A stretch of DNA of 64,000 nt from a candidate division KSB1 bacterium (GTDB lineage: Bacteria; Zhuqueibacterota; Zhuqueibacteria; Zhuqueibacterales; Zhuqueibacteraceae): contig JAPDPX010000001.1 of assembly GCA_034506255.1 (NCBI GenBank), forward strand, positions 685,567 to 749,566. Reading direction: 5' to 3'. A program made the translations under genes and the position numbers. The notes below the pieces were generated by a model, which was not told the DNA's origin, made no database searches, and was given only the letters and a program-made list of their open reading frames with translations. The stretch's first letter is position 1. Every line of letters begins with the position of its first letter. Positions 8,572 to 17,898 of this stretch are shown in pieces.

Positions 8572-9837
8572 TCACTCCCGGCGGTAAATCCTGCCGTCTT
8601 TCATCACCAAAATCACTTCCCGCAGCTTGCGAACATCGCCCAGGGGATCCCCTCGGACAGCAATGAGGTCGGCGAGTTTGCCGGGCGACAATTCCCCGAT
8701 TTGCTCCGCCATGCCGAGCAGCCTGGCGGCATTGATGGTCGCGGCTTGCAGCGCCGCTGCCGGGGACATGCCATACTGCACCATGAGTTCGATTTCCCTG
8801 GCATTCCCGCCGTGCGCAAACACGCCCACATCGCTGCCGCAGACGATGGTCACACCGAGTTGCAACGCCCGCTGGAACATCGCCTTTTGCCCGGCGACGC
8901 GGCGCTGCCGCTCCTCCCGTTCAGGCGGCGCGGCATAGCCGGCAATCGCCTCCACCGCCGCCAAAGTCGGACAAAGGGCGACCTGGTGTTCGCGCATCAG
9001 CTTCAAGCTCTCTTCGTCGGCCTGGCTGCCGTGTTCGATGCTTTTCACGCCGGCGAGCACGGCGCGGCGGATGCCTTCCGGGGTGTTGGCGTGCGCGGCC
9101 ACGGCATGTCCCGTTGCCGCGGCCTCTTCGACTGCCGCCCGCAATTCTTCGCGCGTGAAGGTGGGCGCGTTCACGCCGCCGTGGGGATAATCGGCGTAGA
9201 CCTTGATCCAGTCCGCGCCGTGCCCGATTTGGCGGCGCACCACGCGCCGCACGCCGTCAACGCCATCGGCGATTTCCGCGCCCTGCGGCACTTCCCAGCG
9301 CGGATCGAATCCCGCCGGACCATAACCGCCGGTGATGACGATCGCCGCGGTGGCCACCAGCAGGCGCGGGCCGGGAATGAGGCCCTGGTTGATGGCATCC
9401 CGGATGCCGAGATCGGCGTATGCCGCACCTTCGGTGCCGAGATCGCGCAGGGTGGTGAATCCCGCCAGCAGCGTTTTTTCCGCGTGCACCACGGCGCGCA
9501 CGGTGCGCAGGCTGAGGGATTCTTTGAGCACTTGATCATTCCACGAGGTCTCGTTGTAGGGGTGAAGGAAAAGATGGCTGTGGGCGTCGATCAAGCCGGG
9601 CAGGAGCGTGGCCTCCCCGAGATCGAGGCGCTTGCAGTTGGCCGGCAGCGCCGCCGTTTGCTCCTGCACCGCGAGAATGCGATTACCCTGCACCAGCACC
9701 ACGCGCTGCGGCAGCAGTTTGCCGTTGTGCGCATCGAACAGGCGCGCGGCACTGAGCGCCAGCACCGGCGCTGCCTCTTGTGCCGTGATGACTGCGGCGT
9801 TCAGACACAAAAGCAAAACGATGATTGAAAAACGCAT
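8572..9837 (-). CDS. secreted metal-dependent amidohydrolase (imidazolonepropionase / prolidase-like)
   Basis: This 421-residue amidohydrolase-superfamily enzyme has a signal peptide (IIVLLLCLNAAVITAQ). The HxH motif is at His86/His88 (LIDAHSH), followed by the probable carboxylated lysine (DWIKVYADYP), two later histidines (AAHANTP, SIEHGS) and the metal-binding Asp (CGSDVGVFAHGG). These match the TIM-barrel group annotated as Xaa-Pro dipeptidase or imidazolonepropionase-like; the substrate cannot be read from sequence. The start is the ATG at 9835-9837 with AAAGGGG upstream. A TTG 24 bases earlier would only add residues before the signal. The gene starts 30 bases after the barrel-protein gene and leads the peptidase group. 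Confidence 0.85.
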   Translation of the reverse strand: MRFSIIVLLLCLNAAVITAQEAAPVLALSAARLFDAHNGKLLPQRVVLVQGNRILAVQEQTAALPANCKRLDLGEATLLPGLIDAHSHLFLHPYNETSWNDQVLKESLSLRTVRAVVHAEKTLLAGFTTLRDLGTEGAAYADLGIRDAINQGLIPGPRLLVATAAIVITGGYGPAGFDPRWEVPQGAEIADGVDGVRRVVRRQIGHGADWIKVYADYPHGGVNAPTFTREELRAAVEEAAATGHAVAAHANTPEGIRRAVLAGVKSIEHGSQADEESLKLMREHQVALCPTLAAVEAIAGYAAPPEREERQRRVAGQKAMFQRALQLGVTIVCGSDVGVFAHGGNAREIELMVQYGMSPAAALQAATINAARLLGMAEQIGELSPGKLADLIAVRGDPLGDVRKLREVILVMKDGRIYRRE

Positions 9838-9867
9838 GACGGCCCCTTTGGGAATAATCAACCCGCT

Positions 9868-11286
9868 TCAGAAACGCGTGATCAGCGTCAGCTCCACGCC
9901 CTCCAGCTCGGGCTTGATGACACACACGCCACCGACGCAGATTTTGCCCTTGCGCCGCGAGCCGGCAACCAGCGACAGATCGCAGTTCTTCCAGAAATTC
10001 ACATCGAGTTGCAGCGCCAGCCAGAGCCTGCGACGCAAATCCTGCTCGGTGGTGCGCTCACCGAGCAGGGCGATCGCCCAGTCGGGCGCATGACTCAGGC
10101 CGAGCGTCACCGCCTGGCTGTAAAATTGCTGATCGTTCAACAGCCGGCGCGTGTGCTGATGCTCGACTACCGCCTTCAGGGCGTGGAAATCCGAAACCGC
10201 GATGGTGGCGCTGCCGGCGAGATTGAGATGGCGCGCCGCGGCGTCCTGCTGGCGGCCGGCCGCGCCGAACAATTCCCAGGCGGAGGGCGTGTGCCACTCG
10301 AACTGGCCGTAGAATTCCTCATACAGTCGCTCGCGCCGGTGATTTGCGGTCCGGCTGTAGTGCGCGGTGAGCACACCATCCATGATCACCGGCCACGCCG
10401 CTTCGACGGCATACCCGGTCTCGTCATTGGCGTTTTGCACGAGCTGATGGCGGTTGAGCAGGGTGTAGAGATGCTCGCGCGCGACCAGCGGGGGATTGTT
10501 GAAATAGGCGCCCTCGAATTGCTCGAAGCGATCATAGTCCTTGTATTCCGCGGTCAGGCTGAGGGCGCCCAGCAGCGCGGTGGCGTTGAGATAAAGCGCC
10601 GCGCCCGGCTCGCTTTCGTTGCGATTGTCTTCCCGGGCGTATTCGAGATAAAAGCCGCCGCGCGCCAGATTGATTTCGGAAAACAGCGAGCCCCAGCTCA
10701 CGCGCCGCCCGTTTGCGGGCCGGGTGGTGACACCCGTCATGCCGACATGCACCTGCGGCAGTGGTTTCAGACGGCATTCCCCGGCATGAAAAAGTTTCTG
10801 CCGTTCATTCTCGCGATTGATCGGCTGGCCGGTGAGCAGGGTGAGGTCGAAGTTTTTGCGGCGCCAGGCAAGCGTGAGGCCATCCAGACGGGTGTCGTAG
10901 CGCAATTGCCGGTTCTCGAAGAAGCGCAGCGTCAGGCCGCGGCCCAGCAGGGCATAATTGTGGCCGGCGCGGATGGTCAACGTGCCGCTGTCATACTCCA
11001 AAAAACGCTGGCCGAATTCGGCGCGGCGGATGGATTGATCAGGTGCGTAGATTTGCGGCGCATTGTGCATTTCCAGCCGCAGCCCCAGGCGAAACCGGCG
11101 ATAGCGCAGGTTGCCTTCCATCCAATTCTCAAAGAAATCGCGGCGGCCGCGCGATTGCAGCCTGACATCAGCGCTGGCATTGCGGGCATATTCAAGCTGA
11201 TTGTTGCCGGAAATTTCAAGCTGCGCCCGCGCCGCCGCTGCGGGCAGGAGGGAGAGCAGAATCAGGCAGGTGATGATCAAATGCAC
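9868..11286 (-). CDS. outer-membrane beta-barrel protein of unknown function (DUF6029-like)
   Basis: This 472-residue exported protein has a signal peptide (LLSLLPAAAARAQ) followed by alternating polar and aromatic strands (LRYRRFRLGLRLEMHN, FDLTLLTGQPI, YLEYARED) typical of a large beta barrel. It ends in Phe (LITRF), the usual barrel C-terminal signal. It resembles uncharacterised FCB barrels seen beside Omp28 and TlpA genes. The start is a GTG (11284-11286) only three bases after the tlpA-like stop, so translation is probably coupled. No transport substrate is evident. Confidence 0.65.
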   Translation of the reverse strand: MHLIITCLILLSLLPAAAARAQLEISGNNQLEYARNASADVRLQSRGRRDFFENWMEGNLRYRRFRLGLRLEMHNAPQIYAPDQSIRRAEFGQRFLEYDSGTLTIRAGHNYALLGRGLTLRFFENRQLRYDTRLDGLTLAWRRKNFDLTLLTGQPINRENERQKLFHAGECRLKPLPQVHVGMTGVTTRPANGRRVSWGSLFSEINLARGGFYLEYAREDNRNESEPGAALYLNATALLGALSLTAEYKDYDRFEQFEGAYFNNPPLVAREHLYTLLNRHQLVQNANDETGYAVEAAWPVIMDGVLTAHYSRTANHRRERLYEEFYGQFEWHTPSAWELFGAAGRQQDAAARHLNLAGSATIAVSDFHALKAVVEHQHTRRLLNDQQFYSQAVTLGLSHAPDWAIALLGERTTEQDLRRRLWLALQLDVNFWKNCDLSLVAGSRRKGKICVGGVCVIKPELEGVELTLITRF

Positions 11287-11289
11287 GGT

Positions 11290-11778
11290 TCACTCCGCTG
11301 GCAGCAGCCGGGCAATCCGTTCCGCCAGTTTTTTTTCGTCACCTTTGCGGTAGCCGGTGTGGGTGGAGACGATTTCGCCGTTCTTGTCGAGCAGCACCGA
11401 CAGCGGCGGATTCGTGCCCTGATAAAGCTTGAACACCTTGTTGTCGGTGTCCAGCAGGAAATGAAACGGGTAGCGATTGCTGTGCACGAAGCTTTTGACC
11501 TTGCCGACGGTTTTGGGATCATCGATCGCAATGGCGAGGATCGTCAGTCCGCGGCCGGCGTATTGTTCGTGAATTTCCTTCAGCTTTCTCATCTCGGCGT
11601 GACAGGGCACGCACCAGGTTGCCCAAAAATTGATCAGGATCGGCCCCTTGCCGAGATGCTCGGAGAGCTTGTAGTTGCCGCCGGCGAGGTCCGGCAAGAC
11701 AAAATCAGGGCCGCGTTCGGGCCGCGCCAAGCCGAGCAGCGCCAGGCTGAACACCATGATGATTCGTGCGGGCTTCAT
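11290..11778 (-). CDS. TlpA-like thioredoxin-fold protein, exported or membrane-anchored
   Basis: This 162-residue protein has an N-terminal hydrophobic segment (IIMVFSLALLGLA) and a TlpA/ResA-type thioredoxin domain with the active site WCVPC (Cys56, Cys59), preceded by LINFWAT. It probably keeps exported cysteines in the right redox state or delivers electrons to a partner. The ATG at 11776-11778 has AAGGA eight bases upstream; an in-frame reading six codons longer has no better site. It is sandwiched between a PEGA-Omp28 lipoprotein and an outer-membrane barrel, suggesting one envelope redox operon. Confidence 0.85.
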   Translation of the reverse strand: MKPARIIMVFSLALLGLARPERGPDFVLPDLAGGNYKLSEHLGKGPILINFWATWCVPCHAEMRKLKEIHEQYAGRGLTILAIAIDDPKTVGKVKSFVHSNRYPFHFLLDTDNKVFKLYQGTNPPLSVLLDKNGEIVSTHTGYRKGDEKKLAERIARLLPAE

Positions 11779-11809
11779 GGAAATCCTTATCTCCAAATTT
11801 GTTCGTGGT

Positions 11810-13027
11810 TCAATCCGCAGCGGACCACAGCGCCTGCAACACCTCGCCGGTCACACTGTTTTGCACAAAAGCCACCACCTGCAACACACCGGTCCATTCT
11901 GTCTTTCGTGCAAACGCGAAGGCGAAGACCGCACTCGCGCCCGGCGCCAGGGCAACCACCCGGCCTTCGGCGTTGGGATAAAACGCGCGCATCACGTCAA
12001 AGAAGCGCTTCTGGCCGTTGGAACCGGGCGCCACTGCAAAAGCAACCTCCCGTTCGATCAAAGCGAGATGCAAAACCGCGTTTTGGCCGGCCAGATCTGC
12101 GAGCGCTTCGACACGCACTTTGCCGTTGAGGGCGCGCGCGGATTGTTGCACCTCCGCGAAGTCCTCAAAATCCAGCAGCGCGACGGGCTGCCTGTCGCTG
12201 CGGCCGGCCAGTGCGCTGCGAAAACGGACTGCGAGATTGGAGGTGCCCGCCAGCCGCCGCACACCATCCACCACCACGAAAGGCAGTGGCGGCCGGTTGT
12301 AGAAACCATAGCGGCTGAGATTGTCCGCTGGTGCCGCGAGAAACATGGGGTCCTGCCGGCCGGGGAAATCGGGATGATAGGAGATCACTGCCGCTGAATC
12401 AACGCCCTTTTCGACCAGCACGGCCTCGATGATGCGATCAGCCTCCGGGCAGGGCGCGCAATCGGTGTTGGAGAAATGTTCGACCAACGTCAATGCCGGC
12501 CGCAGCACCAGAGTTGACTTAAGCTCGGTGGTTTGATTGGTGCGAATGCGAACTGATTGGCGCACCGGTTCATATCCGCCTTTATGCAGAGTCAGCTCAT
12601 GATCGCCGCTGGCCAAACCGGCGATGGTCAAAGGCGTGCGGCCAAACGGCAGGCGGTTGACTCGCACGAGCGCGCCCGCCGGCGTGGAATTGATCTGCAC
12701 TGTGCCGACGCTCGAGCTTTGCCGCAGTTCGAATTCCACGCGGGCTTCCCCGCCGGCGGTGATGTTGATGTTGTGGGAATCGGGAATCACGCTGTGCCCG
12801 GCAAGGAAGAGATGCACGACGTGCCGCCCCGGGGCCAAATCCGTGATCAACGCGGGCGCTTCTTTTCCGGTGTCGCGATAATCGATGAAAATTCGGCCGC
12901 GGCCCACGGACGCCTGCACCACCAAGCCCCCCGTACCCGGTTCGAGTGAAACCAGTTGGCCGTCTTTGGTGGTGCAGGCAAACAGGCCGCAGCACAGCAA
13001 AAATGCGAACCGCATTGTTTTTCTCAT
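11810..13027 (-). CDS. lipoprotein with two PEGA domains and an Omp28-like thioredoxin-like domain
   Basis: This 405-residue protein has a lipobox ending at Cys18 (LCCGLFAC). Two PEGA-type beta-sandwich repeats follow: about 36-100 (APGRHVVHLFLAGHSV) and about 108-176 (INSTPAGALVRVN, GDHELTLHKGGY). The C-terminal half resembles Omp28 or thioredoxin, with CAPC at Cys190-Cys193 (EHFSNTDCAPCPEAD). PEGA domains usually mediate surface or cell-wall contacts. The start is uncertain: ATG at 13025-13027 or at 13013-13015. Neither has a strong ribosome site. It lies between an Omp28 homologue and tlpA in the same direction. Confidence 0.75.
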   Translation of the reverse strand: MRKTMRFAFLLCCGLFACTTKDGQLVSLEPGTGGLVVQASVGRGRIFIDYRDTGKEAPALITDLAPGRHVVHLFLAGHSVIPDSHNINITAGGEARVEFELRQSSSVGTVQINSTPAGALVRVNRLPFGRTPLTIAGLASGDHELTLHKGGYEPVRQSVRIRTNQTTELKSTLVLRPALTLVEHFSNTDCAPCPEADRIIEAVLVEKGVDSAAVISYHPDFPGRQDPMFLAAPADNLSRYGFYNRPPLPFVVVDGVRRLAGTSNLAVRFRSALAGRSDRQPVALLDFEDFAEVQQSARALNGKVRVEALADLAGQNAVLHLALIEREVAFAVAPGSNGQKRFFDVMRAFYPNAEGRVVALAPGASAVFAFAFARKTEWTGVLQVVAFVQNSVTGEVLQALWSAAD

Positions 13028-13064
13028 GCGCAGATTCAATTGGGCTGATTGCCGTGCCCGAAGC

Positions 13065-15221
13065 TCAATGCAACAGCACCATTTTGCGCGCCTCCTGCAG
13101 GTTGCCATGGCGCAGACGGTAGAAATAAACCCCGCTGCGCACCCGCTGGCCCCGGTCATCGCGGCCGTCCCAGGTCACTTGGTAGCGACCGCCGCCCTGT
13201 TCCTGCTCGACCAGTGTGCGCACGGTTTGGCCGAGCTGGCTGATCACCACCAGCGTCGCCAGCGCGCGGGCACCGGTGGGCAGGGTGTAAACGATGCGCG
13301 TCTCCGGATTGAAGGGATTGGGATAGTTCGCCGCCAGCTCAAAGTGGTAAACCTGCCCCGCTTCTCCGGGCGCCGCAACGCCGGTGGGAAGCGCCAGCCA
13401 GGCGGCAATCTTGTCGAACAACAATTTGCGATCTTGCGCGCCGTCAATGGTCTCAAAACCAAAAGTGGTGAAAACGACGCGCCCCGTGCCGTGCGTGCCG
13501 TAGTGCACCGCGCGTATGCCGGCGAAGGCCTGGGGCATTTGGAAAAAGTTGAAAATCGCGTGGCTGTAAGGTCCCGCCGGTGTGATTTGATTGGCGAATC
13601 TGTCCTGGTCGGGATTGACCGTGCTTGCACCCGTGCCGCCGGTGAGGAAAAGCAGCGGCAGGCTCTCCGAAATCGGATCACCGGCGATGCCTTCCACCAC
13701 TGCCGGCGTGCCATTCCGTTGCACGTAGGCAGCATGCAAATACTTCGTGAGAAATTCCCGGCTGGCCGCGGAGTAATACCGACTCGTCGAATCGCCGAGT
13801 TGATAGGCGAGATCGAGACCGTTCAAATACAAGCGCCCGCCATGATCGAGATACGCCTTGAGCTGCTCCTGTTCCGCCGGCGTCAGCCCCGGCCGGGAGA
13901 GCGCGGTCATCCAGAAAATGCTCTGGAAGCTGTAGAGGTCGTCTCCCGCGGGCGGCAGCAGGCGGCTGGAGATGACGCCATACTTTTGGCCGGATTGTTC
14001 GAGGGGCGACATCATGAAAGATTCATAATTGCCCTCTTCATCATCAACGAGCAGCAGATCCAGGCCCAGAGTGGTGAAACGGAATTCCAACTGCTCCGCA
14101 GCCACATTCGCGGAGGAGAAGCGCAGTCGTGCGAGGCCCATGCCGTTGATGGCGTTGGCGTTGACATTCACCGTCAGCGTGGCAGACTGCCCGGCTGCCA
14201 GCGTCAGGGCATCGGACTGGCCGGGAGCGAAGGTGCCATTGGGGCTGGTGAAGGAGGCCGCCCAGCCGGTCGGTCCGGCAAATTCGAGGTTGAGAGTGTA
14301 GGTGTCGGGGAGTAGGCCGCTGTTGGTCAACGTCGCCGGGAAACTGGCCGGCGCGCTGCTGGGGCCCAGCGCCTCTTTGGTGTTGGCGGCAAATTGCGCC
14401 TCGTAATCCGACAGCAGCGGCCAGCGTTGCGCCTGTTGAATTTCACTGTTGGCGGCGAGCGAGGAGCCAACCTTGTAGACTTTCACCACCACGGTGCATT
14501 TCTCCGGGACGATGGCCGGGGTGCCGCCAGGCACGGTGTACTCCAGGGTTTGGGAAAGCGTTTGATTTTGCATCCACGTGCCATTGACGAGTTGCTGGCC
14601 GAGCGCGCCGTTCATCATCGCGCGCACGGTCCACTCATGCACGTAATTCGGCAGGCTGGTGCGGCCCGGCGTGCAGGTGTTGTTGGAAGTCTGGGGATAA
14701 ACCTGCCCGTCTTCGACGAGAATGGCGTTCCAGCGGTACTCGCCGTTCAAGTTTTGCAGTGCGGTGAAATCGACGGTGGCGGTGAATTTGCGCGTGGTGC
14801 GGTCGTATTTTCGCTTCATCGTCATGCCCACCGTCGCGGGGATTGCCGCACGGTTGCTGATTTGCTGCAGCCAAATATTGCGGTTGATGATGCCGGTGAC
14901 GCGATCGACAATGCCGGTGGGGTAGGCGTTGAAGCCGAGGGCGTTGATGATAGAATTGCCGCTGAAGTTGGCAAAGGGATCGCCCGCACCGGTGGGACCG
15001 TGATAGGCCAGCACAATGGTGTTGGGATGGCTGGCCAGGATGCTGTGCACGACATCGTCACCACACGGGCACCACTGGCACCAGGTGCCGGTGCAAAACT
15101 CGAGCACCGGGTTGCGTTGCGTCTGGCCGAGCAGCAGCGTGGGAACCCCGGACGCAAACAGCAGGGCGGCAAGGAACGCCGCCGCTGCGGCGGAAAAAGG
15201 AAACCGCGTGATGCGTTTCAT
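13065..15221 (-). CDS. Omp28-related protein with T9SS-type C-terminal sorting domain
   Basis: This 718-residue secreted protein has a signal peptide (FLAALLFASGVPTLLLGQ), then an Omp28/thioredoxin-like domain with a cysteine cluster (CTGTWCQWCPCGDD, Cys43, 48, 51, 53). A long beta-rich middle part follows (LVVVDDEEG-like segment LLLVDDEEGNYES, SQLGQTVRTL). The end is a FlgD-like/Por sorting domain (NYPNPFNPETRIVYTL, SGVYFYRL, final MVLLH). It should be exported through the Sec and T9SS route and anchored or released at the cell surface. The ATG at 15219-15221 has GGAGGGG upstream. It is followed by the PEGA-Omp28 gene and preceded by a smaller sorting-domain protein. Confidence 0.82.
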   Translation of the reverse strand: MKRITRFPFSAAAAAFLAALLFASGVPTLLLGQTQRNPVLEFCTGTWCQWCPCGDDVVHSILASHPNTIVLAYHGPTGAGDPFANFSGNSIINALGFNAYPTGIVDRVTGIINRNIWLQQISNRAAIPATVGMTMKRKYDRTTRKFTATVDFTALQNLNGEYRWNAILVEDGQVYPQTSNNTCTPGRTSLPNYVHEWTVRAMMNGALGQQLVNGTWMQNQTLSQTLEYTVPGGTPAIVPEKCTVVVKVYKVGSSLAANSEIQQAQRWPLLSDYEAQFAANTKEALGPSSAPASFPATLTNSGLLPDTYTLNLEFAGPTGWAASFTSPNGTFAPGQSDALTLAAGQSATLTVNVNANAINGMGLARLRFSSANVAAEQLEFRFTTLGLDLLLVDDEEGNYESFMMSPLEQSGQKYGVISSRLLPPAGDDLYSFQSIFWMTALSRPGLTPAEQEQLKAYLDHGGRLYLNGLDLAYQLGDSTSRYYSAASREFLTKYLHAAYVQRNGTPAVVEGIAGDPISESLPLLFLTGGTGASTVNPDQDRFANQITPAGPYSHAIFNFFQMPQAFAGIRAVHYGTHGTGRVVFTTFGFETIDGAQDRKLLFDKIAAWLALPTGVAAPGEAGQVYHFELAANYPNPFNPETRIVYTLPTGARALATLVVISQLGQTVRTLVEQEQGGGRYQVTWDGRDDRGQRVRSGVYFYRLRHGNLQEARKMVLLH

Positions 15222-15287
15222 AAAGCCCCTCCACTGGAATATTAGGAGTGAGTGCAACAGCCGCCGAAATGACCGGACGGTACGAGG

Positions 15288-16049
15288 TTACTGCAGCAAC
15301 AGCATGACACGCGTTTGCCGGAATGCCCCAACGCGCAATTGGTAGAAGTAGAGTCCGCGCGGCAGAACCCGGCCGTTGTGATCGCGTCCCTGCCACGTGA
15401 TTTCACGGCGTCCCGGGGCGGTCATCCCCAGGTTCAGGCGCGCCACTTCGCGGCCGAGCAGGTTGTAGACGAGCAACTCCACCGGCAGCGGCCGGCCCCC
15501 GCCAATTTCAAAGGGAATCGTCGTGGCCGTGGTGAAAGGATTGGGAAAGTTCGCCAGCAATCTGAAGTCTGCCGGGCTGCCGGGCGGCAGGTCGGTGACG
15601 ACCGCCGGCTGCGTGCTGGCAGTGAAGGTCAACTCGACGAACTCGGCGGTATTCTTGATGTTTTCCACGCGAATCGGCACGGCCGCAGTGCCGGCCTGTG
15701 CGGGATCGGTGTTGAAGTTCAAATGAAATTCCGAGGTTTCCCCCGGCGCCAGTGCCGGAATGCCGAGCGCAGTATCGGGGATGGTGTAAAAATTCAGGAA
15801 CGGCGGAAAACACAAATCTCCGCTGCACAGCGAAGTGCTCCAGCCCGGCGGCAGGTTGTTTGGCATGCGGACCACGCGAATCTGCAGGTCCTGCACGCCG
15901 AGGTTTTTGATGTGGCCATCGAGGATGATCAAATCCCCGGGATTGCCGCGGCGGGCCAGCGTGTCAGCGGTGAAGGAAAAGCTTTGCGGCAGCGCCGTGA
16001 CCGGCAACCATCCCAGCGCTGCCGCCAACAACGGGAAGAATTTTTTCAT
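15288..16049 (-). CDS. secreted protein with T9SS-type C-terminal sorting domain
   Basis: This 253-residue protein has a signal peptide (FPLLAAALGWLPVTALPQ), a beta-sandwich segment of unknown function containing two cysteines (SLCSGDLCFPP) and a C-terminal sorting domain (NFPNPFTTATTIPFEI, RGLYFYQLRVG, final MLLLQ). No enzymatic motif is visible, and it may be a surface or binding partner of the Omp28 protein encoded just downstream. The ATG at 16047-16049 has GAGGAGG upstream; a start seven codons earlier would place that site inside the gene. It is in line with the transglutaminase gene 72 bases upstream. Confidence 0.75.
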   Translation of the reverse strand: MKKFFPLLAAALGWLPVTALPQSFSFTADTLARRGNPGDLIILDGHIKNLGVQDLQIRVVRMPNNLPPGWSTSLCSGDLCFPPFLNFYTIPDTALGIPALAPGETSEFHLNFNTDPAQAGTAAVPIRVENIKNTAEFVELTFTASTQPAVVTDLPPGSPADFRLLANFPNPFTTATTIPFEIGGGRPLPVELLVYNLLGREVARLNLGMTAPGRREITWQGRDHNGRVLPRGLYFYQLRVGAFRQTRVMLLLQ

Positions 16050-16121
16050 GTCATGCCTCCTCAACAGCATGCGCCAACAGCATGCGCCTGCGCGCGGCGG
16101 GCAACCCCCAGCACCCCGGCC

Positions 16122-17822
16122 TCACGGCGTGGTTTTGCCTTCCACGCGGTAGTTGAACTCGAATGACAGGCTGTTGCTCCAATCTTCATCGAGAATGGTT
16201 TTATAACGGGTGCCGTCGCTGGGGCCCACCGGCTTGCCGTAGGAATAGAACCAGTTCACCACCGGTGTGCCGCTGAAGCCCAGGGCGATCCAATAGCGGC
16301 CGGGCGCCAGCTTCACGTTTTTCTGCGTAAAGTCGAAAGACTGCCAGTAGTAACCCGGCCGGTTGGAGAGATCCGTCATCGCCAGCAGCGGGCTGGTGGC
16401 AATGTTCTCGCCGGGCTTGGAATTGTGATCCTTCAAAATTTCCACCCACAGGAAGCCTTCGCCGCCAAACTTCTGCAGCGCCAGCGCGACCTTTTCCAAA
16501 CTCAGGGGACGATCGAGCACGAACATCTGGGCATATTGCGCCGAACGCGTCACATATTCCGCGGTTTCCACCAGAAAGTTCTTGCGCAGCTCCTGCGCGC
16601 CGCCGGCACCGGTCGCCACTTCGCGGGTGAATGCGAAATTCACGCCCTCGGGAAATTCAAGATTGCCGAATACAAAGGGCTTGGTGTAGGTGGCTTTGGC
16701 GGGATCGGCGGGCGCCGGCTTGGGGGGCGGCGGCGGGGGAGCGGGCGCCGCGACATAGGGCACGAATGTCGCTTTGACCTCCGGAGAGAGCAGCAAGTTC
16801 TTGGGGCCATAGCTCTGGCGTTTCGCTGTGATCATCGTCTTGTCTTCGGGGAATTCGGCGTTGATGGTTTCTTCGAATTCCGGTTGCGCCTTGGCGCCGC
16901 GCGCCACGGTCCAGCGCACCAGACCGTCCTGCGTAGTCTCCTCATTGTCCAGGCCGACTTCGATGCGCACGTAGCGGTTGCTGGTGAAAAGCTGGCTCTG
17001 CTGCGGATCGAACGGCACCCAGCCGAGATCGGGAAAATAGACATCGATCCAGGAATGGCGGCCCTGTGCCATGCCCAGCGTCAGGCGGCCCCCGCCGGTG
17101 GCGGCATCATAGGAACGGTTGAGCGTGACGCCATTGACGATGCGCACCGGGATGCCCACCGCACGCAGCAATGCCGCCGCCAGATGCGAATAGTTTTGAC
17201 AATTGCCCTTGCCGGTGTTGAAAGAGTAAAGCGCGTCGTAACTCGGCGGCGTCAGGACATAATCGACATGGTCAACGACCCAGGAGAGAATGCGCTGCAC
17301 GGCATCGAATTCGGTGGTCACCCCGCGGGTCAGCTCTTTGGCTTTTGCCGCAATCAAGGGATTGTCCGCCGCCACTTGTTTGGTGGGTTTGAGATAAACC
17401 GCCTCCGATCCGGTGTGCGGATCCGGCGGAAAAGGCGCGCTGGTGTTGATCGTGCCGAGCTTCACCCAGTTGGCGGCAGTGAGCGAAACCGTGGCGACGA
17501 TGGCGGTGGCGGGCTGCCGCCAGGTGGCGGTGACGACCTTGTTGCCGCGGGCATCGAGCTTCTCGTCGCGTGCATCGGGCGGCGGATGGAATTGCAGGTT
17601 GAGATTCGAAATCTCCTGATTGTAGGTCGGCGAGGTGAAGGAGGCGGGAAGCACGGTGCTGATGATGAGCAGATTGATCCCGGGGGCGGGCACCAGCCGC
17701 TGTGACAGTGTGTAGTTGATGCGTGAGGTCTGGCTGCCGCTCAGGGTGTAGTTTTCTTTGCCGGTCAGTGAGGTGCTGAGTGCCAACGCCAGCAATGTGA
17801 GCCAAGCTCGTCCGCGCGGCAT
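16122..17822 (-). CDS. secreted transglutaminase-like protein
   Basis: This 566-residue exported protein has a short N-terminal signal (LTLLALALSTSL), a beta-rich N-terminal region, a transglutaminase-like cysteine-peptidase core (about 160-280) and a Pro-rich linker (about residues 360-375, APAPPPPPPKP) before a C-terminal beta domain. The triad is visible as Cys208 (GKGNCQNYSH), His256 (QGRHSWIDVYF) and Asp272 (WVPFDPQQ). Such bacterial proteins act as peptidases or cross-linkers; the substrate is unknown. The ATG at 17820-17822 has CAGGAGAG upstream. It follows cysS by 76 bases and could share its transcript. Confidence 0.85.
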   Translation of the reverse strand: MPRGRAWLTLLALALSTSLTGKENYTLSGSQTSRINYTLSQRLVPAPGINLLIISTVLPASFTSPTYNQEISNLNLQFHPPPDARDEKLDARGNKVVTATWRQPATAIVATVSLTAANWVKLGTINTSAPFPPDPHTGSEAVYLKPTKQVAADNPLIAAKAKELTRGVTTEFDAVQRILSWVVDHVDYVLTPPSYDALYSFNTGKGNCQNYSHLAAALLRAVGIPVRIVNGVTLNRSYDAATGGGRLTLGMAQGRHSWIDVYFPDLGWVPFDPQQSQLFTSNRYVRIEVGLDNEETTQDGLVRWTVARGAKAQPEFEETINAEFPEDKTMITAKRQSYGPKNLLLSPEVKATFVPYVAAPAPPPPPPKPAPADPAKATYTKPFVFGNLEFPEGVNFAFTREVATGAGGAQELRKNFLVETAEYVTRSAQYAQMFVLDRPLSLEKVALALQKFGGEGFLWVEILKDHNSKPGENIATSPLLAMTDLSNRPGYYWQSFDFTQKNVKLAPGRYWIALGFSGTPVVNWFYSYGKPVGPSDGTRYKTILDEDWSNSLSFEFNYRVEGKTTP

Positions 17823-17898
17823 GATGATACTCTCCTGAAAAGTTCAACTGTTGCAGTCGTTTTCGAGTCTTGCGGGCACCGCCGGCCTGCCGTGGCAT

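Noticed and set aside
6338..8587. A 749-codon plus-strand open frame
   Set aside because: It is antisense to the S9 peptidase, whose triad and ribosome site are clear.
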